Shown piece by piece: positions 25,057 through 33,908 of a DNA stretch of 64,000 bases. The translations under genes were made by a program, and so were the position numbers. This stretch comes from Aestuariicoccus sp032586235 (GTDB lineage: Bacteria; Pseudomonadota; Alphaproteobacteria; Rhodobacterales; Rhodobacteraceae), in the NCBI RefSeq assembly GCF_032586235.1, contig NZ_JAWHTD010000019.1, positions 1 to 64,000 on the forward strand. The letters run 5' to 3'. Numbering within the stretch: position 1 is the stretch's first letter; each line of letters begins with the position of its first letter. Below the pieces are notes generated by a model that searched no databases, was not told the origin of the DNA, and saw only the letters and a list, made by a program, of their open reading frames with translations.

Positions 25057-26073
25057 ATGCGTGTTTTCCAGATCGAAGGCGATTGGGGCATCGACAATCT
25101 GAAGCTGTCCCACCGGCCCGAGCCGAAACCCGGCCCCGGCGAGGCGCTGATCCGGATGCGCATGGCCGCACTCAATTCCCGCGACCTGATCGTGCCGGAA
25201 CGCGGCTATGGCCGGGCGACGGGCACTTTGCCCCTGATCCCGGTGTCGGACGGGGTCGGCGAGGTGGTGGAGGTCGGCGAGGGCGTCACCCGTGTGGCCG
25301 TGGGGGACCGGGTTTGCCCGACTTATTTCCAGAACTGGACCGGTGGCGCACCGACGCCGGAACGGTTCAGCTCTGCCCTGGGCGGTCCGCTGGATGGGGT
25401 GATGGCGGATCTGTTCTGCGTGTCCGAGCAGGGTGTCGTCAAACTGCCGGAATACCTGACCGATGCCGAGGCGGCCACCTTGCCCTGCGCCGCGCTTACC
25501 GCGTGGAGCGCGGTCGTTACGCATGGCCGGACCCGGGCCGGGGACCGCCTGCTTGTGCAGGGCACCGGGGGCGTGGCGCTTTTTGCGCTGGCATTTGCCA
25601 AGATGCACGGCGCGCATGTCACGGTGATCTCGTCCAGCGATGACAAGCTGGACAAGGTGCGCGCCCTGGGCGCGGACGAGACCATCAACTACATCGAAAC
25701 AGAGGATTGGGCCCGCGCCAGCCGCCCCTTCACTGCGGATCGCGGCGGGTTCGACAACATCATCGAACTGGGCGGGGCCAAGACGCTGCCCCTGTCGCTG
25801 CGCGCGGTGCGCCCGGGCGGGACATTGTCGATGATCGGCGTCCTTTCAGGCCTGAACATCGAGGCATCTCTGGGCCCCATCGTCGCACGGCAGGTGCGCT
25901 TGCAGGGGGTCACCGTCGGTCATCGGGACGGGTTTGAGGCGATGCTGGCCGCCATGGCGCTGCACCAGACCCGCCCGGTTCTGGGTGAAACCTTTGCCTT
26001 TGAAGATCTCAAGCCGGCGTTGGAGCACTTTCGAACCGGAGGGCATTTCGGCAAGACGCTGATCGGGTTCTGA
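25057..26073 (+). CDS. Zinc-free MDR-family NAD(P)-dependent oxidoreductase
   Basis: Medium-chain dehydrogenase/reductase of 338 residues. The GroES-like N-terminal domain contains AALNSRDLIVPERGYG. The structural-zinc cysteine cluster is absent. The Rossmann motif is VQGTGGVALFALAFAKMHG near residue 170. This pattern belongs to quinone-oxidoreductase or enoyl-reductase-like members. It would move a hydride to or from a pathway intermediate. It lies 3 nt after the acyl-CoA dehydrogenase and 5 nt before the ligase, so all three are co-translated. Confidence 0.82.
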   Translation: MRVFQIEGDWGIDNLKLSHRPEPKPGPGEALIRMRMAALNSRDLIVPERGYGRATGTLPLIPVSDGVGEVVEVGEGVTRVAVGDRVCPTYFQNWTGGAPTPERFSSALGGPLDGVMADLFCVSEQGVVKLPEYLTDAEAATLPCAALTAWSAVVTHGRTRAGDRLLVQGTGGVALFALAFAKMHGAHVTVISSSDDKLDKVRALGADETINYIETEDWARASRPFTADRGGFDNIIELGGAKTLPLSLRAVRPGGTLSMIGVLSGLNIEASLGPIVARQVRLQGVTVGHRDGFEAMLAAMALHQTRPVLGETFAFEDLKPALEHFRTGGHFGKTLIGF

Positions 26074-26078
26074 TCCTC

Positions 26079-27608
26079 GTGTCCCGGTCCTCGCATCCCT
26101 ACCAGCCCAGGTTTCACCCGCCGGAAAAACCGGCCTTCGTGATGTGCGACAGCGGTGAAACGGTCAGCTTTGGCACGCTGGAAGCGCGGGCCAATCAGGG
26201 CGCGCATCTCTTGCGGTCCAACGGTATCGGTGTGGGCGACCACATCGCGATCCTGATGGAAAACCGGCGCGAATTCCTCGAGATCTGTTTCGCGGCGGAT
26301 CGGGCCGGGGTCTACTACACCACCATCAGCACGCATCTGTCGGCGAGCGAAATCGCGTTCATTCTCAAAGACTGCGACGCACGGCTTTTGATCGTTTCGG
26401 ACAGGTTTCTGCCCCTGGCCCAATCGCTGTCACAGGGCAGCGCCTGCAAGATGCTCATGGTCGGTTCGGCAACCGCCGGGTTGCCCAGCTGGTCGGACGC
26501 GCTGGCCCAACAGCCCCAGACCGCGATACCGGACGAGAGGCAAGGGTTGGACATGCTTTATTCCTCGGGGACGACAGGGCGCCCCAAAGGGATCAAATGG
26601 CCGCTGCCCGACACGCGCCCTGGCGCTCCGGGAATGCTGATCGACCTTCTGTCGGGGCTGTTCGGGTATGACAGCGAGACCCGCTATCTATGCCCGGCGC
26701 CGCTCTATCATGCGGCGCCGCTGCGCCATTCGATGGTGACCATCAAGATGGGCGGCACGGCCTATGTCATGCCCCGCTTCGACGCTGCCGAGGCCTTGCG
26801 CCTGATCGAACGACACCGCATCACCCACAGCCAATGGGTGCCCACGATGTTCGTAAGACTTCTGAAGCTGCCGGAACGGGACCGTCTGAGTTTCGACCTC
26901 TCTTCCATGCAAATGGCCGTACATGCCGCGGCCCCCTGTCCGCCGGACATCAAGAAAAAGATGATCGATTGGTGGGGCGAGATCATCCACGAATATTACG
27001 CCGGCACCGAAAACAACGGCTTTACGGCCATCACCAGCGCCGAATGGTTGACCCATCCCGGTTCGGTCGGGCGCGCCAAGCTTGGGACGCTGCATATCTG
27101 CGATCCCAGCGGCGCGGAAATACCCGTGGGGAAAACCGGAGAAGTCTATTTCGAAAACGGGCACCAATTCGCCTATCACAAGGACCCGGACAAGACCGCG
27201 TCCTGCACCAATGCCCAAGGCTGGACCACGCTTGGGGACATCGGACATCTGGACGACGAGGGGTATCTCTATCTCACCGACCGCAAATCCTTTGTCATCA
27301 TTTCAGGCGGCGTGAACATCTACCCGCAGGAAACCGAGGACGTTCTGCTCACGCATCCGGCGGTTCTGGATACGGCCGTGATCGGCGTGCCGAACGAGGA
27401 TTTCGGGGAAGAGGTGAAAGCCATCGTGCAACTGGTGCCGTCCATGGACCCGTCCGAAACGCTGAAAACGGATTTGATCGACTATTGTCGCCAGCGCTTG
27501 TCCCCGGTCAAATGTCCGCGCAGCATAGATTTCCTCGAGACGCTGCCCAGGTCCGCAACGGGAAAGCTCTACAAACGGCAGCTTAGAGACCTTTATTGGA
27601 AGAGTTGA
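26079..27608 (+). CDS. Acyl-CoA ligase (AMP-binding)
   Basis: ANL adenylating enzyme of 509 residues. The P-loop YSSGTTGRPKGIKWP is near residue 158 and the A5 motif EYYAGTENNGFTAI near 305. TLGDIGHLDDEGYLYLTDR is followed by the hinge KSFVIISGGVNIYPQETED near 405, and the catalytic Lys motif SATGKLYKR is near 495. It would activate the carboxylate imported by LivFGHJM. It closes the operon. The start is GTG 26079, just 5 nt after the preceding stop and without a clear ribosome site, which suggests translational coupling. Confidence 0.87.
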   Translation: MSRSSHPYQPRFHPPEKPAFVMCDSGETVSFGTLEARANQGAHLLRSNGIGVGDHIAILMENRREFLEICFAADRAGVYYTTISTHLSASEIAFILKDCDARLLIVSDRFLPLAQSLSQGSACKMLMVGSATAGLPSWSDALAQQPQTAIPDERQGLDMLYSSGTTGRPKGIKWPLPDTRPGAPGMLIDLLSGLFGYDSETRYLCPAPLYHAAPLRHSMVTIKMGGTAYVMPRFDAAEALRLIERHRITHSQWVPTMFVRLLKLPERDRLSFDLSSMQMAVHAAAPCPPDIKKKMIDWWGEIIHEYYAGTENNGFTAITSAEWLTHPGSVGRAKLGTLHICDPSGAEIPVGKTGEVYFENGHQFAYHKDPDKTASCTNAQGWTTLGDIGHLDDEGYLYLTDRKSFVIISGGVNIYPQETEDVLLTHPAVLDTAVIGVPNEDFGEEVKAIVQLVPSMDPSETLKTDLIDYCRQRLSPVKCPRSIDFLETLPRSATGKLYKRQLRDLYWKS

Positions 27609-27729
27609 GGCGGTCTGGGTTTTTCGGACAGCTCGGCGGCAGATCAAAGGTGTCTGCGGGTTGAGTGTCACGCCTCGGTTGAGGGCATGTTGGCCGATAG
27701 TGGAAAGTCCGCCACCAGCCGTCCTTCGA

Positions 27730-27961
27730 TCAAAGGAAGCTGAAATCGTCCACCGTCAGATCGGCCGCCGCCACGCCCTCGATCAGCACGGTGTGCCCTT
27801 GATAGTCCATCAGAGCACCCGCCGCCGTATCGGTGATGTCGAGCGCCGCGACCATGCCCGCCAGGCCCGATCCCGGGGCGTTCTCGACGCCCAACATGCG
27901 CAAGCTGTCGATCCCGCCCTCGAAATCGGTGATCACGTCGGCGTCGCCGTCCTTGAAGAAG
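27730..27961 (-). pseudogene. C-terminal fragment of an RTX (hemolysin-type) protein
   Basis: About 77 residues on the minus strand match the end of type I-secreted RTX proteins: DGDADVITDFEGGIDSLRML, then a VLIEGVAAADLTVDDFSFL tail. This tail normally carries the secretion signal. The frame runs upstream into the end of an IS3-like remnant at about 27962, where the similarity stops. The calcium-binding repeats and the rest of the gene are missing. No ribosome site or start fits, so I treat it as a remnant left after insertion and deletion. Confidence 0.65.
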
Positions 27962-28135
27962 TGAGGTGCCCCTAGATTTGTAGACGCCTTGCCTCCTAGT
28001 TTGAGGCAAGGAGGCCGACATGGGGACAAGCAATTATAGCAGCGTTTCCAAGCGGGATGCGGTGCATCAGATCACTGTGCGGGCTGTCCGGTTCGGGAGG
28101 TGTCTCGGCGTTTGGGTGTCATGAAAACCTACCCT
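27962..28135 (+). mobile_element. IS3-family remnant with frameshifted transposase OrfA start
   Basis: A probable left end (TGAGGTGCCCCTAG) is followed by a hairpin at 27987-28011 (CCTTGCCTC, 7-nt loop, GAGGCAAGG), whose right arm contains the ribosome site. From ATG 28020 the frame reads MGTSNYSSVSKRDAVHQITV, like IS3 OrfA. A one-base loss then shifts the frame; the continuation PVREVSRRLGV is read in the next phase. The rest of OrfA and all of OrfB are absent, so the element is dead. Confidence 0.7.
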
Positions 28136-28629
28136 CGCCCAGAGTCGAGGGGGCGGCCAATTACGAAACGGCCGACCCTGTTTCGAACCGTTCAAGGCCA
28201 TGAAAGAATATTTGCTGTTTGGGCGTTCTCTGACAAACCAGTTACAAGTTGTGCCTCTGTTGCGGCGGGCCAGATGCCGCGCGGGGCAGCGTTCCCCATT
28301 GAAGAAGTTGTTTTTAACTTGCGTTCAATGCCTTGGATGGGGTGCGGTTCCGTCTGGTCCGGTGTTTGCCGCGGAACTCGGTAGCGCGGGATCGAAGGGA
28401 TGACGTCGACCCACCTCGACAAGGTCTTGGTGAAGAGCAATCAAGAGCGGTCGCTACGACGCCTGACAGGCACCTTCGGTCTTTGTCACCGAAGTTTCAC
28501 GAGACCGTGGTCGCGGCCACTTGAAATGGATGTCGTCCGGTGCAAGCATTGCGCCACTGTTCGCCGGCCGCCGAAAGTGTGTGTGCCGCTGAAAGATAGA
28601 AGCATCGAAAAAGATGCATGGGAGGAAAA
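28136..28629. other. Unassigned sequence between the IS remnant and ugpB
   Basis: About 490 bases with no convincing gene. A minus-strand frame around 28192-28440 is open but shows no recognisable domain and may be insertion-sequence debris. A small dyad CTTCGGT-ACCGAAG lies near 28472-28492. The last 100 bases should hold the ugpB promoter, and GGGAGGAAAA precedes the ATG at 28630. Confidence 0.4.
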
Positions 28630-29940
28630 ATGATCAAGCATGTACTCGGCGTCGCCGCCGTGACCACCGCGTTGTCGCCGATTGCCGCGATGGCGCAGAC
28701 GGAAATCCAGTTCTGGCACGCCTTCACGGGGCGTCTTGGCGAACTCGTCGCCGCCCAGGTCGAAGAGTTCAACGCAAGCCAGGACGATTACGTCGTCGTC
28801 CAGAGCCACAAGGGCAACTATTCCGAGACGCTGAACGCCGGGATCGCTGCGTTCCGCGCGCAGGAGCAGCCGCATATCCTGATGGTGTTCGAGGTCGGCA
28901 CGGCGACGATGATGTCCGCCGCAGGCGCGATCCGCCCCGTCTATGAGGTGATGGCCGAAAGCGGCGCGACCTTTGATCCCGACGCCTATATTGGCGCGGT
29001 CAAGGGCTATTACACGACCACCGACGGCGACATGCTGTCCCTGCCGTTCAACTCGTCCACGCCTGTGCTCTGGGTCAATCGCGACGCGTTCGAAGCCGCC
29101 GGGGTGGACCCGGATACCGATCTTTCCACCTGGGAAAGGGTCGGCGAGACGCTGGATGCGCTCAAGGCCGGCGGCGAGGATTGCCCGTTGGTGACCGCGT
29201 GGCAGAGCTGGATTCACCTTGAGAACTTCTCGGCGTATCACAACGTGCCCTTCGCCTCGAAGGACAATGGCTTTGCGGGTCTCGACACCGAGCTTATGCT
29301 GAACGGTCCGGCGCAGGTTGCGCATCTGACGGCGATGGGCGAATGGGCCAAGGACGGCAAGTTCATCTACACCGGACGCCGCAACGAAGGCGGGGCCAAC
29401 TTCCGCTCGGGCGAATGCGCGCTCTTCACCGAAAGCTCGGCGGGCTATGCCGGCATCAAGGCCGAGGCGCAGTTCGACTTCGAAGTCCGTCCGCTGCCTT
29501 ATTGGGAGGCCCTGATGGATTCGCCCCAGAACACGATCATCGGCGGCGCGTCGCTGTGGGTCATGGCGGGGCATGAGGCCGAGGAATACAAGGGTGTGGG
29601 CGAGTTCCTGAGCTTCCTGTCCTCGTCCGACGTGCAGGCCAAGTGGCACCAGGACACCGGCTATCTGCCGATCACGGTCGCGGCTGGCGAGGCCACCCGC
29701 GCGTCCGGGTTCTATGACGAGAACCCCGGCACGGATGTGGCTGTGATCCAGATGACCACCAACCAGCCGACCGCGAATTCCAAGGGTCTGCGGCTTGGCT
29801 CCTTCGACCAGATCCGCGGGATCATCGACGAAGAGCTCGAGGCGATCTGGGCCGGCGACAAGACCGCGCAAGAGGCCATGGACAGCGCGAAGGAGCGCGG
29901 CGACGCGCTGCTCCGCCGGTTCGAATCCGCCAACCGTTAA
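28630..29940 (+). CDS. ugpB: Glycerol-3-phosphate ABC transporter substrate-binding protein
   Basis: Periplasmic binding protein of 436 residues. The signal peptide ends at AAMAQ. The mature N-terminus TEIQFWHAFTGRLGELVAAQVEEFN, the later HKGNYSETLNAGIAAFRAQE and a VTAWQSWIHLENFSAYHNVPFA stretch follow E. coli UgpB closely. It binds sn-glycerol-3-phosphate or glycerophosphodiesters. ATG 28630 follows GGGAGGAAAA. It heads ugpBAEC, and a perfect hairpin (29953-29977) separates it from ugpA. Confidence 0.88.
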   Translation: MIKHVLGVAAVTTALSPIAAMAQTEIQFWHAFTGRLGELVAAQVEEFNASQDDYVVVQSHKGNYSETLNAGIAAFRAQEQPHILMVFEVGTATMMSAAGAIRPVYEVMAESGATFDPDAYIGAVKGYYTTTDGDMLSLPFNSSTPVLWVNRDAFEAAGVDPDTDLSTWERVGETLDALKAGGEDCPLVTAWQSWIHLENFSAYHNVPFASKDNGFAGLDTELMLNGPAQVAHLTAMGEWAKDGKFIYTGRRNEGGANFRSGECALFTESSAGYAGIKAEAQFDFEVRPLPYWEALMDSPQNTIIGGASLWVMAGHEAEEYKGVGEFLSFLSSSDVQAKWHQDTGYLPITVAAGEATRASGFYDENPGTDVAVIQMTTNQPTANSKGLRLGSFDQIRGIIDEELEAIWAGDKTAQEAMDSAKERGDALLRRFESANR

Positions 29941-29952
29941 CTCTGATATCGG

Positions 29953-29977
29953 TGCGGGCCCGATTGACGGGCCCGCA
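29953..29977 (+). terminator. Perfect hairpin between ugpB and ugpA
   Basis: TGCGGGCCCG and CGGGCCCGCA form a 10-bp perfect stem around ATTGA, 12 nt after the ugpB stop, with TCCTT following. It occupies the same position as the hairpins after dctP and livJ and probably lowers downstream permease expression. Confidence 0.72.
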
Positions 29978-30000
29978 TCCTTGCTGGCTCAGGTTGGATT

Positions 30001-30882
30001 ATGGAAAAGCGCGTCACTTTTCGCGGCTGGATGCTGCCCCTTCTGCTGATCGCCCCCCAGGTCATCATCTCTGCCGTCTTCTTCTTCTATCCGGCCGGGC
30101 AGGCCGTCTGGCAGTCGCTGTTCATACCCGACCCGTTCGGGCTGTCGGCGCAGTTCGTGGGGCTAGGGAATTTCGAATTCCTTCTCAGCGACAAATTCTA
30201 CCGCGCATCCTTTGTCACGACGGCGGTCTTCTCGATCCTGGTGACGCTCTGCTCGATGATCCCGGCCTTGTTCCTGGCGGTGATCGCGGACCGGCTGATC
30301 AAGGGATCGGGCGTCTATCGCACCATGCTGATCTGGCCCTATGCCGTGGCGCCTGCCGTGGCGGGCGTTCTGTGGCTCTTCATGTTCAACACGCGGGTCG
30401 GTGTCATCTCGTGGTATCTGGGGCAGATGGGCTATGACTGGAACCACGTCCTGAATGGCGGCGAGGCCATGGGGCTTGTCGTGGTCGCGTCGGCCTGGGG
30501 CCGGATAAGCTATAACTTTCTGTTCTTCTTCGCCGCGCTCCAGTCCGTTCCCCGATCCGTCATCGAGGCCGCCGCCATCGACGGCGCGCATTTCTGGCGC
30601 CGCTTCTTCACCATCGTTCTGCCGCTTCTGTCGCCCACGGCATTCTTCCTGCTGGTCGTGAACGTGGTCTATGCCTTTTTCGAAACCTTCGGCGTGATCC
30701 ACACGATCACCGCGGGCGGCCCGCAGCAATCGACGACGATCCTGGTCTACAAGGTCTTTTCGGACGGGTTTGTCGGGCAGGATCTGGGCTCGTCCTCGGC
30801 CCAGTCGGTGATCCTTTTGATCGTCGTCGGCCTCTTGACGGTGGTCCAGTTCAAATACGTGGAAAAGAAGGTGCATTACTGA
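30001..30882 (+). CDS. ugpA: Glycerol-3-phosphate ABC transporter permease
   Basis: Membrane protein of 293 residues with six predicted segments. N-terminal features are ISAVFFFYPAGQAVWQSLF and the GLGNFEFLLSD stretch. The EAA loop IEAAAIDGAHFWRRFFTIVLP near residue 185 contacts the ATPase. It matches UgpA. Its stop shares one base with the start of ugpE. Confidence 0.9.
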   Translation: MEKRVTFRGWMLPLLLIAPQVIISAVFFFYPAGQAVWQSLFIPDPFGLSAQFVGLGNFEFLLSDKFYRASFVTTAVFSILVTLCSMIPALFLAVIADRLIKGSGVYRTMLIWPYAVAPAVAGVLWLFMFNTRVGVISWYLGQMGYDWNHVLNGGEAMGLVVVASAWGRISYNFLFFFAALQSVPRSVIEAAAIDGAHFWRRFFTIVLPLLSPTAFFLLVVNVVYAFFETFGVIHTITAGGPQQSTTILVYKVFSDGFVGQDLGSSSAQSVILLIVVGLLTVVQFKYVEKKVHY

Positions 30883-31739
30883 TGGCCGCCCAGCACCACG
30901 GAATGGTCGAAAAGCGGGGCGCCGGGCTCTGGCTGACGCATGTCTTCATGATCCTCGGCGTTCTGGTGATCTTCTTCCCGATCTGGCTGGCCTTCGTGGC
31001 CTCGACGGTCACGCAGGCGGACATCATCTCGCCGCCCATGCCGGTTCTGCCGGGCGACCAGTTCTTTGTGAACTACAAGAACGCGCTGTTCTCGGGCGTC
31101 AACGTTCCGGTCGGCACCATGCTGATCAACAGCCTGATCATGGCGATCGGGATCGCGGTGGGAAAGATCGCCATCTCGCTCTTGTCGGCCTTCGCCATCG
31201 TCTATTTCAAGTTCCCCGGGCGGACGACGTTTTTCTGGATGATCTTCCTGACGCTGATGCTGCCGGTCGAGGTGCGGATCGTGCCGACGTTCGAGGTGGT
31301 GGCCGGGTTCGGGATGCTCAACAGCTATTCCGGCCTGATCCTGCCTCTTATCGCCTCGGCGACGGCGACCTTTCTGTTCCGTCAGTTCTTTCTGACCATC
31401 CCCGACGAGCTGGCCGAGGCCGCACGGGTCGACGGGGCGCGCCCGATGCGGTTCTTCATCGACATCGTCGTGCCGATGAGCCGCACAAATATCGCGGCTC
31501 TTTTCGTCATCCTGTTCATCTACGGCTGGAATCAGTACCTCTGGCCGCTGCTGATCACCACGGATCCCGAGATGAATACCATCGTGATGGGCATCAAGCA
31601 GATGTTCCCCTCCGGTGACGACTTTGCGCATTGGCCCACGATCATGGCGACGTCGATCCTTGCCATGGTCCCGCCGGTTCTAGTCGTCGTTTCGATGCAG
31701 AAACTCTTTGTCCGCGGCCTTGTCGATAGCGAGAAATAA
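30882..31739 (+). CDS. ugpE: Glycerol-3-phosphate ABC transporter permease
   Basis: Membrane protein of 285 residues, second permease of the Ugp system. The EAA loop is LAEAARVDGARPMRFFIDIVVP near residue 180. The conserved NQYLWPLLITTDPEMNTIVMG and IKQMFPSGDDFAHWPTIMA stretches are specific to UgpE. It overlaps ugpA by one base and is followed by ugpC after 3 nt. Confidence 0.9.
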   Translation: MAAQHHGMVEKRGAGLWLTHVFMILGVLVIFFPIWLAFVASTVTQADIISPPMPVLPGDQFFVNYKNALFSGVNVPVGTMLINSLIMAIGIAVGKIAISLLSAFAIVYFKFPGRTTFFWMIFLTLMLPVEVRIVPTFEVVAGFGMLNSYSGLILPLIASATATFLFRQFFLTIPDELAEAARVDGARPMRFFIDIVVPMSRTNIAALFVILFIYGWNQYLWPLLITTDPEMNTIVMGIKQMFPSGDDFAHWPTIMATSILAMVPPVLVVVSMQKLFVRGLVDSEK

Positions 31740-31742
31740 GAA

Positions 31743-32798
31743 ATGGCAACTGTAACGCTGAAAGACATCAAGAAAAGCTTTGGCGCCACGGACGTCATCC
31801 ACGGGATCGATGTCGAGATCGCCGATGGCGAATTCATCGTGATCGTGGGGCCGTCGGGCTGCGGGAAATCCACGCTGCTGCGGATGGTGGCAGGGCTCGA
31901 GACCGTCACTGCGGGCGAGATCGCCATCGGCGGGGAACGCGCGAACGACAAAGAGCCGATGGACCGCGACATCGCCATGGTGTTCCAGAACTACGCGCTT
32001 TACCCGCATATGTCGGTGCGTCAGAACATGGGATACGGGCTGAAGATCGCGGGCCTGCCCAAGGACGAGATCAACCGCAAGGTCGAAGACGCCGCCCGGC
32101 TTTTGCAGCTCGAACCGCTGCTCGACCGCAAGCCGCGGCAGCTTTCGGGCGGGCAGCGCCAGCGCGTCGCCATGGGTCGGGCCATCGTCCGCGAACCCGC
32201 TGTCTTTCTGTTCGACGAGCCGCTCTCGAACCTCGACGCCAAGCTGCGGGTGCAGATGCGGCTCGAGATCCGCGAGCTGCAGGAAAAGCTGGGGATCACG
32301 TCGCTTTATGTCACCCACGACCAGGTCGAGGCGATGACCATGGCGGACCGGATGATCGTCATGAACGGCGGCGTGGCCGAGCAGATCGGAACGCCGCTCG
32401 AGGTCTATGAGACCCCGCACACCCTGTTCGCCGCGCAGTTCATCGGAAGCCCGGCCATGAACGTCTTCGACGCGCGGCTCGACGGCGGCGCCATCAAGCT
32501 TGGCGAGGCCACCGTCGGCGCGTCGAACGGGCCGGACGGGCCGGTCAAGCTGGGGCTTCGGCCAGAGCATCTGCATGTTGCCCAGGACGGCCCGATCGAC
32601 GCTGTCATCCATATGTCCGAGCCGCTTGGCGCAAACACACTGCTTCATGGTCAATTGTCGGCAGGCGGCGATCCCATCACGGTCAGCCTGCCGGGCGTGC
32701 ACCCGATCGAGGATCGGCACACACCGATGCGGTTTGCGATCGATCAGGACAACATCCACCTCTTCGACGCATCGAACGGGCGCAGGCTGGAGGTCTGA
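31743..32798 (+). CDS. ugpC: Glycerol-3-phosphate ABC transporter ATP-binding protein
   Basis: MalK-type ATPase of 351 residues. Walker A GPSGCGKST is near residue 37, the signature LSGGQRQRVAMGRAIVR near 135, and Walker B FLFDEPLSNLDAKLR near 156. The D and H loops are intact. A C-terminal OB-type regulatory domain starts near residue 235. It ends the ugpBAEC operon and is convergent with oxyR. Confidence 0.9.
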   Translation: MATVTLKDIKKSFGATDVIHGIDVEIADGEFIVIVGPSGCGKSTLLRMVAGLETVTAGEIAIGGERANDKEPMDRDIAMVFQNYALYPHMSVRQNMGYGLKIAGLPKDEINRKVEDAARLLQLEPLLDRKPRQLSGGQRQRVAMGRAIVREPAVFLFDEPLSNLDAKLRVQMRLEIRELQEKLGITSLYVTHDQVEAMTMADRMIVMNGGVAEQIGTPLEVYETPHTLFAAQFIGSPAMNVFDARLDGGAIKLGEATVGASNGPDGPVKLGLRPEHLHVAQDGPIDAVIHMSEPLGANTLLHGQLSAGGDPITVSLPGVHPIEDRHTPMRFAIDQDNIHLFDASNGRRLEV

Positions 32799-32846
32799 TC
32801 GCGCCCGCCGCCGCATGTGTCGTGCGTGAGGTCTCGCTGTCCGGGC

Positions 32847-33788
32847 TCAGACCGGCAGGACAGGGCGCTCGTCTGAATAGCTGTCCTGCGCTTTGTCTCT
32901 TTGATACCCGATGGCGCGGACGATTGCGCCGATCTGCATCAACTGGTCCGACAGCGGGTTGGACTTGCGCCAGACCATGCCAATGGTGCGCGACGGGCGG
33001 GGCAGGGGGAAGCGGCTGACCGACACATTGGCCGACCGGGTTTCCAGACCGACCGCCATATCGGGGATCAGGGTTACCCCCATGCCCGCGCCGACCATCT
33101 GCACCAGCGTCGACAGCGAACTGCCCTCCATCAGGTCGCGCGGCTGCGCCTCGCCGAACTGGCAGAACGACAGGGCCTGATCGCGAAAGCAATGCCCCTC
33201 TTCCAGCAGCAAAAGCCGCATGGTCTGCAAGGTCCGGGCGCTGGGGACCGGTTTGCCCGCGTCCTCGGCCGGGCGAACAAGGACGAAATCCTCTTGAAAG
33301 AGCGCGAATTCGGTCAGGGCCGGTTCCGAGATGGGCAGCGCCACTACCGCCAGATCAAGCCGCCCGTCCAAGAGATCGCCGATCAGCGACTGGGTCACCG
33401 CCTCGCGCAGTTTCAGATCCAGCGCGGGAAAGCGGCGGGTCAGGGCGGTGATGATGGTGGGCAGGAAATAGGGCGCGACAGTCGGGATGATCCCCAGCCG
33501 CAGCCGCCCGGCCAACGGCCCGCGCGAGGCGCGCACCAGGTCGTCCAACTCTTCCACCGCCAGTAGGATCTGGCGGGCCTTCGACAGCAGCCCCTCGCCG
33601 ACCGAGGTCAGCCTGACCTGGCGCGCGTTCCGTTCGACCAGGGGTGTGCCGAACATCGCTTCCAGCTCTTTGATCTGCAACGACAGCGCGGGCTGCGAGA
33701 TCGAACAGGCCTCGGCGGCGCGGCCAAAGTGCTGGTGGCGGGCGAGCGCCTCGAAATACCGGAGCTGTTTTAGGGTAAGGCCAATCAT
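32847..33788 (-). CDS. oxyR: Hydrogen peroxide-sensing regulator OxyR
   Basis: LysR-type activator of 313 residues. The helix-turn-helix FGRAAEACSISQPALSLQIK is at residues 21-40. The peroxide-sensing cysteines are C200 and C209, nine positions apart in GHCFRDQALSFCQ, equal to C199 and C208 of E. coli OxyR. Disulfide formation turns it into an activator of katG. It is divergent from katG with 120 bp between the starts, the classic arrangement. Confidence 0.93.
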   Translation of the reverse strand: MIGLTLKQLRYFEALARHQHFGRAAEACSISQPALSLQIKELEAMFGTPLVERNARQVRLTSVGEGLLSKARQILLAVEELDDLVRASRGPLAGRLRLGIIPTVAPYFLPTIITALTRRFPALDLKLREAVTQSLIGDLLDGRLDLAVVALPISEPALTEFALFQEDFVLVRPAEDAGKPVPSARTLQTMRLLLLEEGHCFRDQALSFCQFGEAQPRDLMEGSSLSTLVQMVGAGMGVTLIPDMAVGLETRSANVSVSRFPLPRPSRTIGMVWRKSNPLSDQLMQIGAIVRAIGYQRDKAQDSYSDERPVLPV

Positions 33789-33908
33789 AAGCCAAACTTA
33801 TCACAACGTTTTGGATATCCAATTGGAATCAATCACCCGCCGATGTTAGAACGATTCTACATCGGGCTGCGGGCCCGACCGAATTCACGAAAAGGGAGCG
33901 AAACGACC
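33789..33908. promoter_or_regulatory. Divergent oxyR/katG promoter region
   Basis: This AT-rich 120-bp region contains the perfect palindrome TTGGATATCCAA at 33811-33822, overlapping CCAATTGG (33819-33826), with flanking TTATCA and AATCAAT elements. An OxyR site is expected in this position. I cannot fit the full four-part E. coli OxyR motif, so the exact binding bases are uncertain. Confidence 0.5.

Noticed and set aside
28192..28440. An 82-codon minus-strand frame between the IS remnant and ugpB
   Set aside because: No domain, ribosome site or family pattern was recognised; it may be insertion-sequence debris.
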